Positions 11,247 to 22,012 of a stretch of 64,000 nt of DNA are shown here, one piece after another. A model generated the notes under the pieces. The model searched no databases. It was not told the origin of the DNA and was given only the letters and a program-made list of their open reading frames with translations. Where the stretch lies: assembly GCA_039519185.1 (NCBI GenBank), contig CM076846.1, positions 124,872,182 to 124,936,181 of the forward strand, in the 5' to 3' direction. The translations under genes and the position numbers were made by a program. The stretch comes from Astragalus membranaceus (taxonomy: Eukaryota > Streptophyta > Magnoliopsida > Fabales > Fabaceae). Each line of letters begins with the position of its first letter. The stretch's first letter is position 1.

Positions 11247-12430
11247 CCTACCTATATTACAAGCAATTGAATTACTAGGCATATCTCAATAGTTATAACG
11301 GTTGTTTTTGCATGTTATAACCATGAATAAAGATCAAATATCGTCAAATGTTTTTAGTGTATTGGGATCCAACTAATATAGCATATATTTCTGTTTCTAT
11401 TCATGTTTGGTAAATTACAACTTCCCCATGAATATATATATGGCTGTCTCTCTTGAGACAACAATTAGTGAACGGAAGAGAAAGTGGTGTTCCACCGACA
11501 ACATGGCTACTACCACACGTTTCATGTTCAACATCTTAATTGAAATGGCGATTGATTTTGTCAAATATAGATAGAACATCCACTTAGTTTGAAACTATGG
11601 GACTGTGGTACATCAACCGATCGACATTCTAGGAGTACATTATTCTTAGAATGATTTTGAATCAAGTAATGTAATTCTAGTAGGAAGTGAAAGTCTTTTT
11701 CTTCCATAATAAAGAGAGAATCAATCAAATTACTAAAAATATGAAGGGAAGTCTATTAGCATATCCAAGTTCACATAGTTTTTATAGTTTATAGTTTCAG
11801 CTGTTGGGTGTGTATCTTGAGTGTTACTTCCCACTCCCTACTTACTACAACAACCCCATAACATTTTCTCCCAAAAATGCTTCTGATCGGAGTTGAACTT
11901 TCGATTGTTGATAAAATGTCAAATTGGTTTACAAAAGCCCGATATCTCCAAATAGCAACTGATTTAGGGACCGAAACAATAGTCACTAAATCGGTCGCTA
12001 ATTAGCAATTGAAATTAAAAATCCGTCCCCAAACACTCTCTAGTATTAAGTATGAATGTGACACCGCACATAGTGTGCCTTGTAGTCGAGTCATAATCCC
12101 ACTGGAACTTTGGAGCTCCTCACTTGCAAATATATAGCACTGGTTATGATAAAAAAAATATAGCACTAGTTATTTAAAATCTTAATAGCCAAATTACAAT
12201 TTATTTAAAAGTTTATGGGACACAAGAACCAAATTAGTATTTATTTTAAAGTTTGAGAATCCAATTAATATTTTTTTTACTTCATATACGTATTTAAAAA
12301 TTCGTAAAGAATTGAGAGAGACCTACAAATTAATTAAACAAAAATATAATTAACCCAAAATATTTTCTACCCACACAAAAATGACTACAAGCATATTTAT
12401 GATTAATCCCCACTAGGATATATTTAGAGC
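11247..12430. other. Intergenic, no gene seen
   Basis: AT-rich spacer without convincing coding frames. Around 11930-12020 there is a short stretch with GTCGCTAA/TTTAGTGAC-type motifs like CACTA subterminal repeats, but I cannot define an element. Confidence 0.5.
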
Positions 12431-12810
12431 CTGTTTAGATAAATAACTTAATTAAGCGCTTATGGCATAAATGCTTATCATATAAGTGCTTATGCATATA
12501 TAAGCTATTTATATGTTTGGACAGAGCTTATTTTGAGCTTATGAAAAACAATTTACGCCAATAAATGTGCTTTTATGTATTATTTATAAGCTTGTTAAGG
12601 TAGTTTATGGAAAAACAACTTATGGAGAGATATAAATTTTGTTAACGAGAATTTATGAATTAACATAAAAATTTATTTATCTCCATAAGTTATTTTCCAT
12701 AAGCTCAAAAATAAGCTAATCCCAAAAGCTAGGAAGGATAAAATAACGTTAAACTATTTTTCTATAAGCCATAAGTTGTTTTCATAAACTATCCCGATGA
12801 GCTTATGGAA

Positions 12811-14612
12811 TTTTTTTTAAGCAAAACAAAGGGGTATGAAGCCTCGTTAAAACCTTCTGATGCAAAACCCTCCTTAGGGAAAAAACATCAAGAAGAAAAA
12901 AGAGTACTCCCCCTAAAATTTATTGATAAAAAAATAGAGAAAATGAACAAAAAACACGGGGGACTATGCCAATACCCATGAGCATAAACAACATTGTAGC
13001 AGAAAAGAAATAAAGACGATCCTATATAGGTGTGCAGGAGCATCACTATAATGGCTCTCGCCCCAACCAGGTTGACACCAAATCCATTAACAATCATTTG
13101 TAGCACACCAAACAGGGAACCAGAGAAGGGCCCAATTCATCAAAAGGAGGAACGAAATTAGCAAAACCTATAGTTAGCCAAACCTAACCTATTCCTGAAG
13201 AAATCCTCAGCAATGAAGCTAGGAATGAGATCCCACCAAACAAAACCACTTAAGTTAGTTCCATGGCCTGCAAGCTTATCAACGCAACCATTGCCCTCTC
13301 TCTAAATGTGAGTGCAAACGAAGGTCACCTGTCTGGTCAAGTATAGACAATTATTCCATCTATTTCTAAGCTTCCAAGGAACTATATTGCAATTCTTGAA
13401 GGCAGAAACCACTAATTGAGTATCACATTCTAACCACAAAAACTTCCAACCTTTTACAAAAGCAATCTCAATAGGCAGCATAGCACCAACAAGTTAAGCA
13501 TGAAGTGCATAACTGTTTCCAATAGAGGCATAAAAACAGCCAATGTTAGCAGCACTTTTGTCTCTAAAAATACCCCCACAAGCAGCTGGACCCGGACAAC
13601 CTTTAGCAGCACCATCAGTATTGCACTTTATCATGTAAGGAGAGGGGGGATCCAAAGAACCTCTCCTTGAAGGCCTTTATAATCATGAACTCGGCAGTAG
13701 ATGAAGACATTTTAGCTTTAGAGGCATTACCTGCTAAAGTAACGTTAGAAGTAATTAAATTGATAGCTGAGTGTAAAGGGATCACATGACTATCAAATCT
13801 AACATGATTCCTGCAGTGCAAAATTGCCCAAAAAACGTTAACAATCGCAGCAGAGACAATATTGCTCAATTGAGGGCTCCAACCATGAGAAGTCAAAGTT
13901 AAAATGCTCTGAAAAAAAGAAGTATTAAAATGGATGCTCAGGATACCACCAAGCAAATTCCAAATATGCTTGGCAAGGGCAGCCAAGGAAGAGGTGTTGA
14001 GAAGTCTCTAAATCACCATCACAAAGACTACACATGGAAACAATGGTGCAACCTCTAACCCAAAGTTGATCATCTGTTGGCATTTTATTATGAAGAGCCC
14101 TCCAAAGAATAAAGGATTAAGAAGGAGGAATAAAATTCTTCCAAACTATCTTGGTCCAAGGAGCCACTTGTCTAGCAAGGTTCTGGAAGAGAAAAGAATC
14201 CTTGAAAGTTAGGTCGCCTGAATTAGAACAATCCCACATCAGTTGATCCTCCACCGAGATAGCGGGAAAGACAATTTCCTGAATTTCAGAATGAAGCTGA
14301 GGGAAATGATTAATGAGATCCGCAGGGATAGACCATCTACCATTAACTATAAAATCACTCAGAGTGGCTTTAAGATCCCTTTGCAAATTATAAGGTATAC
14401 CAATAATGTCCACTATATATAGGCCTAGAAAGCCAAGTTTCCGTCCAAAAGTTTATCTGAAACCATTCCCAAGCTTCCAAGTTGAGTTCTCAAGAATCAC
14501 AGAAATACAAGATTTAAAACCAAGCCAAATAGAAGAGGAGACATGATAATTCACCGGCTTGTTATTTCTATATACTCTTGCTTTTAAAAGAAGAGCCCAT
14601 TGTAAGTTGGTA
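12811..14612 (-). mobile_element. 5'-truncated L1-type LINE
   Basis: Minus-strand LINE tail ending in a short A-run (T8 at 12811-12818 on +). It carries the end of a reverse transcriptase, a zinc-finger RT domain and an RNase H. The target duplication is GAGCTTATGGAA: the left copy is at 12799-12810. The right copy begins at 14613 but is split by the CACTA insertion, with its remainder at 21886-21892. Confidence 0.8.
13160..14600 (-). pseudogene. LINE ORF2 C-terminal part: RT end, zf-RVT, RNase H
   Basis: Read from 14600 downwards, a broken frame contains SSIWLGFKSCI and WKLGNGFR, the region after the RT in plant LINEs. Next comes the zf-RVT segment: LWRALHNKMPTDDQL, and CSLCDGDLETSQHLFLGC near 14030. 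Finally an RNase H has DGAAKGCPGPAACGG near 13610 and WLECDTQLVV near 13440. Stops and shifts (for example at about 14100 and 13500) show it is dead. The endonuclease and most of the RT are missing, as expected for 5' truncation. Confidence 0.75.
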
Positions 14613-15277
14613 GAGCTCACAGCTAGAAAAACAAAAATTAGAGACGGAAAAAATTCGTCGCTAAACAAGAAAAATCCGTCGCTAATCATTTTAGTGAGGG
14701 AATTGTGACGACCTAGATTTCGTAACTAAATTTGGCGTCACTAAATTTTTTTTGAGGGAAATTAAAATCCGTCTCTATTAGCGAGGGATATTTCCCTCAC
14801 AAAAACTCAAAATCCGTCGCAAAAAAGTACCACTAAATGAGAGTTAAAAGTCGAACTTCCGTCACTAATAGAGAGGAATAAATTCCATCGCTAATAGAGA
14901 TGGATAAATTTCGTCGCTAATAGAGAGGGATAAATGTCGTCACTAACAGTGAGGGAATAATTTTCTCCCTAACAGTGAGAGACACTATTCCTCTCTATTA
15001 GTGATGGATTTCAATACCAATTTTTTTAAATTTATCCATATCTAGCTATAGTTGTAAGATACCTTTAATCTCAAATGAGTGATGCTTTATAACATAGGCT
15101 ACACAATTTTTAAATAACACAAATATTTCATATTACTAATAAAGCTTATAAGCATAATCCATACAAACCAAAAGTACTCTTAATTCATCAAAAAAATACC
15201 CGAACCTTTTAGTTTCATAAAACTAGTAGCTTACAATCCAAAAGACGCATCATTGTTTCAAAAAAACAAATAACACA

Positions 15278-15508
15278 TCAACCATCTAGTTCGTCATAAT
15301 ACTCATTATCATTTTGTTGATCATCATTGTTTGTAGGTGGAGGCGAAGGTGGAGGCGAATGCGGGCGTGGATGACTCTGAGAGTAAGTCTCCATAAATTT
15401 AAGCATCTTCTCCTGATTTGCAAGAAGCCCACTCATTTGCTCCCTAAGACTTTGGTTTTCAGTAGTCAAGTTAAAAAATTCAGCCTTCATTTGCATATAT
15501 TCAGACAC
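15278..15508 (-). pseudogene. C-terminal remnant of a Transposase_24-type CACTA protein
   Basis: A 76-codon frame rich in Gln, Met and Pro with a heptad-like start (QMKAEFFNLTTENQSLREQM) and an acidic end (NDNEYYDELDG). The organisation matches the C-terminus of the related gene at 52359-52838 in this window (coiled coil, short proline/serine tract, acidic end). Inferred leftover of the CACTA element's DNA-binding protein gene. Confidence 0.45.
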
Positions 15509-15976
15509 GGGGATTCCAAAAGATCATTTGGAAGAAGGAATGTGGTTTCCGCCTTGAGGACCCAAACTATATATTCTTTTCTACTTGTCTACACCTCCAA
15601 CAACCTCTAAGAAGATCTTGTTGTCATATTGCTTGCTAGACACACCATCTCCTAATGTCTCTTATGAGTCTCTTTCAAGAATACGACTTTCATACTAATT
15701 CTAGAAAAAGAAGAGATTCTGTTATATTATTAATTAATTATGAAAAGAAGAGATTCTGTTATAGAATTCTTTATATAATAGCTAACTGAACTTGTTTACG
15801 GTGAAGAGATTCTGAATCCATCAATTCCAGTGGCTCTAAGACTTTCTGGAATTCTAATAGGTAACCACACTTGCTCTATTTCGTTAACTCATTAAACAAT
15901 CAAGTTAAAAAGAAAATTACAACCACTCACCTTACCACCGCCACTCACCCTCACCATCAACTCATTAATTAATTAT

Positions 15977-16111
15977 CCAAAGTATGTAGCTCAGTTGGCG
16001 AGCTAAGGGATACTGAAGGAGTACACCAAATGAGTGCAACAAGGAGGTGCCGGGTTCACCTCCCAGAAACTAACATTCTCCCACCCCAACTAACATTGCT
16101 TATAAAAAAAA
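15977..16111 (+). mobile_element. tRNA-derived SINE (135 bp)
   Basis: Begins with an A-box-like GTAGCTCAGTTGGCGAG, has a B-box-like GCCGGGTTCACCTCC about 70 bp on, and ends in an A-run. A perfect 17-bp duplication, ACTCATTAATTAATTAT, flanks it (15960-15976 and 16112-16128). A relative lies in PAE1 intron 9. Confidence 0.85.
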
Positions 16112-16784
16112 ACTCATTAATTAATTATTACAGAGAGAAATCAGAAATGTTACTGCTCCCCCTCCCCTCTAACAACTAATACACTAATTACTAACCACTT
16201 TCCCAAACTAAAAAAAGAAATGTTATTCAGATAGATTTAGCGTTTTATTATTAATGAATTATGAAAAGAAGACTCGAAATTTACCATATAACAAATACAA
16301 AACGCAAGAATCATTAAAGAATCACTACTCCTCCTGAATTGATCAAAACGAAACAATCATTAAACAACAAAGTTAAAAAGAAAATTACAAAACAAACATG
16401 GTCTTGCATGAATCTTCAGTTCTTCTATATCCAAAATGAGCAATATACAGATTCAAACAATATAACAAATACAAATCCACTAATTAGGGTTCCAGGTATT
16501 GGGATTAATTCAAGCTAGTAATGAAGTATACTTACTCTTGTGATTGTTGACTAGGATAGTCCATTATACATTCAGCAATTTTATTTGTTTTCAATTGCCA
16601 AGTCAGCATATGTTTAGCTGCATTTTTACTCCTTACTCCATCAATATAAATACTCTGTAAGTCAACCTCTTACTCAATTGACTCAGAAATAAAGTTGCAA
16701 TTACTCTCTTCTCTCTCAATTCAATTACTCTCTAACTGAAATGTGCTTGTGAGTGCATAATTCTGTTATCTGTTCCAACAGAAT

Positions 16785-16797
16785 TGGCATCTAGAGC
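16785..16797 (+). other. Primer binding site-like motif of copia element
   Basis: TGGCATCTAGAGC, 4 bp after the 5' LTR, is a variant of the initiator-Met-tRNA-complementary TGGTATCAGAGC used by most plant copia elements. Confidence 0.6.
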
Positions 16798-16808
16798 AAG
16801 GTTGATCC

Positions 16809-19800
16809 ATGGCGAACAACGGTGGCAATAGTGGCCAGTTTCCGGCGAAGCTTCCCATTCTCGACGGAAAGAACTATGATAGGTGGATAATCCAGATGAA
16901 GGTGGTGTTTCGTTACCAGGACGTGCTTGAAGTGGTCCGCAACGGTGTAGCGGCCGGTGCCGGTGACGCAGCACTTCGTGAACAACAAAAGAAGGACAGC
17001 AAAGCGTTATTCTTGATTCACCAGTGTGTGGATACTGAGGCGTTTGAGAAAATTTCACAATACGAGACGGCGAAGGAGGCTTGGGATGCCTTGGCGAGAG
17101 CATACTCCGGTGATGCATCATTGAAGAAGGTTAGGTTACAGACCTTGAGAAGAGAATACGAACTTCTTCAGATGGAAGAAACGGAGTCAATTGCAGAATA
17201 CATCAACAGAGTGACGTTGGTGACAAATCAGATGCGAACGAATGGCGAAGTCGTATCCGATCTAAACAAAGTCGAAAAGGTACTTAGAACTCTAATTCCT
17301 AAATTTGATTACGTAGTCACTGCAATTGAACAATCGAAGAACTTAGAAACAATGAAAATTGAGGAATTACTTGGCTCACTTGAAGCAAACGAGGCTAGAA
17401 TTAAAGTTAGAAATGGTGATAAAGAGAAAGATAAGAATCTAGAGAAACTTGTTGAAAATGCCCTGCTAACTAGGTTCCAGAAGGGGAAGGGAACTGTGAA
17501 TAAAGGTGAAGGATCAAACAAGAAGGCTGATTCTAGTGTTAGTGAGTTTCAAAGAAGAAAGGAGGCATGGAAAAATAGAGGACAGAAGAAGAAATTCACT
17601 AAAAAGGAAGTGCAGTGCTATAATTGTGAGAAGTTTGGACACTTTGCAGATGAGTGTAAGTCTAAGAGTGTTCAGGATGAAGCACAGTTAGCTGATGATG
17701 AAACTGAGGCTGATGAAGTGGTGCTCATGGCAGATGTCATGGATGAAGTGATTGAAGAGGTGATGTGGTATTTGGACACGGGTTGTTCAAAGCATATGAG
17801 TGGAAATAGAGCCTGGTTTATTGATTTAGACGAAACTGTGAAGAAGTCAATTCGGTTTGGTGACAACAGAGTGGTGTTTGCTGAAGGGATTGGCAGTGTT
17901 AAAATTCGTAGAAGTGATGGAAGAATGTGTATTATCACTGAGGTTCTGTATGTACCTTTGATGAAAAGTAATCTAATCAGTATAGGCCAGCTGCTTGAAA
18001 AGGACTTCTCTGTGATAATGGAGAACAAGGGGCTCTGTTTGTTTGATGAGAAGGGAAACTTAGTGTTGACAGCACCATTAAATAAGCATAGAACATTCAA
18101 GGTGGGAATGAGTGCTGTGAAGAATGAGTGTTTGAATGCTGTGACAGATGGAGAACACTGGACATGGCATGAGAGATTCTGTCATTTGAACTTTAGAGAT
18201 TTAAAGAATCTAAAGACTCAAGGAATGGTACATGGAATGCCTGAGATCAAGTTACCAACTAGATTATGCGAGCAGTGCTGTGAATCAAAGCAGGCAAAAA
18301 ACTCTTATAGTGGGGAGTTAAAGAATAAAGCAACAAGGAGACTAGAAGCTATCCACTCAGATGTCTGTGGACCATTTGAGGTCAAAACATTGGGTGGTAA
18401 TAGTTATTTTGTGTCCTTCATTGATGAGTTCAGTAGGAAAATGTGGGTGTATTTGATTAGCAAGAAGAGTGATGTCTTCAATGTGTTCAAGGCTTTTAAG
18501 GTGATGGTTGAAAAGGAAATCAATGGTGTGATCAGTAGGTTGAGGACTGATGGAGGTGGAGAATATACATCTACTGAATTCAAGAAATTTTGTGAAGAAG
18601 AAGGCATCAGGCATGAGGTAACAACACCTTACACACCACAACACAATGGCACTGCAGAAAGAAAGAATAGGACAGTCCTTAACATGGTCAGAAGCATGTT
18701 GAAGAGCAGAAAAATGCCTAATCATTTCTGGGGGGAAGCAGTGTCAACAGCAGTCTATGTCCTCAACAGAAGTCCCACCAAGAGGTTGGAGAAAATCACT
18801 CCAGAGGAGGCCTGGTCAGGAGAAAAACCAGGTGTTCAACACCTTAGAGTGTTTGGGGCCTTGTGTTATAGACATGTGCCTGATCAGTTGAGAAGAAAGC
18901 TTGATGATAAGGCACAAGCTATGGTGTTTCTTGGCTATCATCCAACTGGTTCATACAAATTGTATGATCCTAAGAGACAAAAGGTGGTCATTAGCAAAGA
19001 TGTTAAGTTTGATGAGGCAAAGGGTTGGAACTGGGAAAAGCTTGTGGAGGAAGAAGAAGAGCCTGTTAATGTGATACTTGAACCTACAGAAATAGAAGAG
19101 ACAGAACCTGTAGTTGCAGAACCTACTGTGATTAATGAAGAAGCTAATCAGGAAAGGGCAAGAAGGGAGAGACAACCACCACGAAAACTTAATGACTTTG
19201 TTGTATTTCCAGACTCTGCAATCACAAGTGATGGTGATTTGATGCAGAGTGCATTTGTAGCAGAAGCAGAGCCATTGACAGTAGAGGAAGCTTTGAAGAA
19301 ACCACATTGGAAACAGGCCATGATTGAAGAGTTGTCTTCAATTGAAAGGAATGATACTTGGGTGTTAACTGATCTGCCAGAGAAGAGAAAAAGAATTGAT
19401 GTGAAATGGATTTTTAAAACCAAGGTGAAGCCAAATGGTGAGTTGGGAAGGTTCAAAGCCAGGCTGGTGGCCAGAGGCTTCCTACAGAGAGCAAGGTTTG
19501 ATTACACTGATGTCTTCGCACCTGTGGCAAGGATAGAGACAATAAGAATGATTGTAGCTGTTGCTAATTACAAAGGATGGAAAATGTATCAATTAGATGT
19601 GAAAGCTGCCTTCTTAAATGGGTATTTAGAAGAGGAGGTGTATGTGAGTCACCCCCCTGGATTTGAAGTTAAAGGAAAGGAGAATAAGGTGTACAAATTG
19701 AGAAAGGCTCTTTATGGCTTGAAGCAAGCACCAAGAGCATGGAACAAAAGAATCGATCAATTTCTGCTGCAACAACAGTTTGTAAAATGCACAAATGAGC

Positions 19801-20819
19801 ATGGCATCTACTCTAGATACTCAAATGAGAACAGTTACTTGATAATATGCTTGTATGTTGATGACATGTTACTGACTGGAACATGTGAAGCAGAAATGGA
19901 AGAGTTCAAGAGAGCTATGATGACAGAGTTTGAGATGTCAGATCTAGGAGTTCTCAGTTATTTCCTAGGCATTGAGTTCACTGCAACAAGTAGAGGGATG
20001 CTGCTACATCAAACCAAATATGCATGTGATGTGTTGAAAAGATTCAACATGTGGGATTGTAATGCTGCCACCACACCCAGTGACACATCAGTGAAGTTGA
20101 CTCCAGAAGGTGAGGGTGAGCCTGTTGATTCAACTCTGTATAAGCAACTTGTAGGTTCTCTTAGATACCTGTGTCACACCCGACCAGATATCACCTACAG
20201 TGTTGGCATTATAAGTAGATACATGGAGCATCCAATGACTTCACACTTAGTTGCTGCAAAACGCATACTAAGATATGTGAAAGGAACTACTGATTTAGGT
20301 GTGCTGTATCCTAAGCAGGAGGTGAGTTCAGAGATAGATGTCTATGGATTTTCTGATTCCGATTGGTGTGGGGATAGAGGAGACAGAAAGAGTACAGCAG
20401 CATATGTCTTTATGTTTGGAAATGCTCCTGTGGCATGGAGCTCAAAGAAGGAAAATGTGGTGGCATTATCCTCATGTGAGGCTGAATACATTGCTGCTGC
20501 AATGGCAGCTTGCCAAGCACAATGGATGAGTATGTTGCTGGATGAACTGAAACTGAGGAAGAGTGCTGCAATGTTATTAATGGTTGACAGTAAATCAGCT
20601 ATTGATTTGGCTAAATACCCAGTTGCTCACGGTAGGAGCAAGCACATTGAGACAAAATTCCATTTCTTGAGAGATCAAGTAACTAGACAGAAACTGCAGC
20701 TGGAGCACTGCTCAACTGATGAGAATTATGCAGACTTGCTAACCAAAGCTTTGAAGATAAAGAGGTTTGAAGATTTGAGGAGCAAGCTGGGCATGAGGAG
20801 CCTATCTAGCATGAATTAG
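16809..20819 (+). CDS. Copia gag-pol polyprotein (intact)
   Basis: A single 1336-residue polyprotein in copia order. The gag of the UBN2 type begins at residue 1. A zinc knuckle CYNCEKFGHFADEC lies near 269, and the protease active site WYLDTGCSKHMSG near 318. The GAG-pre-integrase segment WHERFCHLNF lies near 455. The integrase core has HSDVCGPF (near 516), RTDGGGEY (near 579) and QHNGTAERKNRT, so the DDE set is present. The RT has FKARLVARGF and the catalytic LYVDDMLLTG near 1014. The RNase H has GFSDSDWCGDRGDRKS near 1180 and ALSSCEAEYIA. No internal stop is seen. ATG 16809 lies about 12 bp after the PBS, the normal position. The enzyme set would support cDNA synthesis and integration; activity is not shown by sequence alone. 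The gag resembles Tork-lineage elements. Confidence 0.95.
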   Translation: MANNGGNSGQFPAKLPILDGKNYDRWIIQMKVVFRYQDVLEVVRNGVAAGAGDAALREQQKKDSKALFLIHQCVDTEAFEKISQYETAKEAWDALARAYSGDASLKKVRLQTLRREYELLQMEETESIAEYINRVTLVTNQMRTNGEVVSDLNKVEKVLRTLIPKFDYVVTAIEQSKNLETMKIEELLGSLEANEARIKVRNGDKEKDKNLEKLVENALLTRFQKGKGTVNKGEGSNKKADSSVSEFQRRKEAWKNRGQKKKFTKKEVQCYNCEKFGHFADECKSKSVQDEAQLADDETEADEVVLMADVMDEVIEEVMWYLDTGCSKHMSGNRAWFIDLDETVKKSIRFGDNRVVFAEGIGSVKIRRSDGRMCIITEVLYVPLMKSNLISIGQLLEKDFSVIMENKGLCLFDEKGNLVLTAPLNKHRTFKVGMSAVKNECLNAVTDGEHWTWHERFCHLNFRDLKNLKTQGMVHGMPEIKLPTRLCEQCCESKQAKNSYSGELKNKATRRLEAIHSDVCGPFEVKTLGGNSYFVSFIDEFSRKMWVYLISKKSDVFNVFKAFKVMVEKEINGVISRLRTDGGGEYTSTEFKKFCEEEGIRHEVTTPYTPQHNGTAERKNRTVLNMVRSMLKSRKMPNHFWGEAVSTAVYVLNRSPTKRLEKITPEEAWSGEKPGVQHLRVFGALCYRHVPDQLRRKLDDKAQAMVFLGYHPTGSYKLYDPKRQKVVISKDVKFDEAKGWNWEKLVEEEEEPVNVILEPTEIEETEPVVAEPTVINEEANQERARRERQPPRKLNDFVVFPDSAITSDGDLMQSAFVAEAEPLTVEEALKKPHWKQAMIEELSSIERNDTWVLTDLPEKRKRIDVKWIFKTKVKPNGELGRFKARLVARGFLQRARFDYTDVFAPVARIETIRMIVAVANYKGWKMYQLDVKAAFLNGYLEEEVYVSHPPGFEVKGKENKVYKLRKALYGLKQAPRAWNKRIDQFLLQQQFVKCTNEHGIYSRYSNENSYLIICLYVDDMLLTGTCEAEMEEFKRAMMTEFEMSDLGVLSYFLGIEFTATSRGMLLHQTKYACDVLKRFNMWDCNAATTPSDTSVKLTPEGEGEPVDSTLYKQLVGSLRYLCHTRPDITYSVGIISRYMEHPMTSHLVAAKRILRYVKGTTDLGVLYPKQEVSSEIDVYGFSDSDWCGDRGDRKSTAAYVFMFGNAPVAWSSKKENVVALSSCEAEYIAAAMAACQAQWMSMLLDELKLRKSAAMLLMVDSKSAIDLAKYPVAHGRSKHIETKFHFLRDQVTRQKLQLEHCSTDENYADLLTKALKIKRFEDLRSKLGMRSLSSMN

Positions 20820-22012
20820 GAGGTGTATTGGGATTAATTCAAGCTAGTAATGAAGTATACTTACTGTTGTGATTGTTGACTAGGATAGTCCATTATACAT
20901 TCAGCAATTTTATTTGTTTTCAATTGCCAAGTCAGCATATGTTTAGCTGCATTTTTACTCCTTACTCCATCAATATAAATACTCTGTAAGTCAACCTCTT
21001 ACTCAATTGACTCAGAAATAAAGTTGCAATTACTCTCTTCTCTCTCAATTCAATTACTCTCTAACTGAAATGTGCTTGTGAGTGCATAATTCTGTTATCT
21101 GTTCCAACACCAGGGGGTTCAAATCACAACCAGAAGGTTCAAATCGTACCTGGGTTAAAATCGCAGCCAGAGGGTTAGGGTTCAAATCGTGCTTGGACCA
21201 GCGAGAAGCAGAATCGATCTAGAGAGAAGCAGAATCATGCTTCTGATGAAGAGAATCAGACTTCTGATGAAGAGAAACGGACTTCAGATGAAGAGAATCG
21301 TTAGGGTTTTGGTGGTGATGGTGGGTTTTGGTGGCGATGGTGAGTGGTTGGTGGTGAGTGGCGGTGGTGAGGGTGAGTGGCGGTGGTGAGAGGCTTCGTG
21401 AGTGGCGGTGGTGATTCGCGAGTGAGAGGCTTCGAGGGTAACTGAATTTCGCGAGTGAGACTTCGTGAGTGGTGGTGGTGAATGAGAGTTGTTTTTGGTG
21501 CAACAGAGAGAGGTTAACTGAAAGAAGAGGAAAAAATGAGAGTCAAAAGTTTTTTTTGACACAAACAAGAGTCAAAAGTTAATTGATAGGAGGGAAGCGA
21601 AAAAACGAAGCGGGAGTGAGTAATTTTTGGTCAGCGACGGATTTCAGGCTCCTCACTATTAGTGGGAGACAAATTTCCTCTCAAAATCCGTCTCTAACTG
21701 TCTTTTCAAAATTTTGTGATCAATTTAGCTACAGATTTTTTAGAGAGATATTTTTTCGTCCCTATTTTCGTCACAAGTGTAACCCAGAGACGCGGGTGAG
21801 GAATTTTGTTTTTTCGTAGCTAAGTCCCTCACTAATAGTGAGGGATATTTATCCATCTCTAAAAACAAATTTTCTAGTAGTGGCTTATGGAAATTAGCTG
21901 AAAACAATTTATGAACATGTCATAAGCTGTTTTAATAATTAAGTTCTCTCATACAATCTCACAAGTGTTTATGCCAATAAATAAGCCTAAATAAGTAGAT
22001 CCAAACAGGCCC

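Larger units (their letters stand above)
16497..21109 (+). mobile_element. Complete Ty1/copia retrotransposon (Tork-like)
   Basis: LTRs of 284 bp (16497-16780 and 20826-21109) differ at one position by eye (C/G about 55 bp in). The 5-bp duplication CCAGG lies at 16492-16496 and 21110-21114. A PBS-like TGGCATCTAGAGC follows the left LTR and a purine stretch (AGGAGGTG) precedes the right one. One uninterrupted 1336-codon ORF fills the interior. LTR ends are TATTGGG...CCAACA, so the 5' dinucleotide is TA, not TG. Near-identical LTRs and an open ORF point to recent insertion. Confidence 0.95.
14618..21882. mobile_element. CACTA (En/Spm) element, interrupted by copia
   Basis: Left end CACAGCTAGAAAA (14618) and right end TTTTCTAGTAGTG (ending 21882) are inverted copies, the left start being a mutated CACTA. 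A 3-bp duplication GCT flanks both sides (14615-14617 and 21883-21885). Subterminal arrays of TCCGTCGCTAA/TTAGCGACGG-type repeats fill 14640-15010 and 21620-21870. The interior keeps a transposase remnant and a SINE, and is split by a copia element at 16497-21109. Without the copia and one of its 5-bp duplications it would be about 2.6 kb. Confidence 0.85.
12431..22012. mobile_element. MITE (PIF/Harbinger-like) split by later insertions
   Basis: The left end GAGCCTGTTTAGAT (12431) and right end ATCCAAACAGGCCC (ending 22012) are inverted copies. Both are flanked by TTA, the usual 3-bp PIF/Harbinger target. The interior is made of GCTTAT/ATAAGC-rich imperfect palindromes in both halves. Only 12431-12810 and 21883-22012 belong to the MITE (about 510 bp in total); everything between is inserted. 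The superfamily is inferred from the TTA duplication, and hAT is not excluded. Confidence 0.7.

Noticed and set aside
15977..16060. Possible tRNA gene (TAGCTCAGTTGG)
   Set aside because: Only the A- and B-box parts are tRNA-like, no cloverleaf forms, and a 17-bp target duplication plus A-tail shows it is a SINE.
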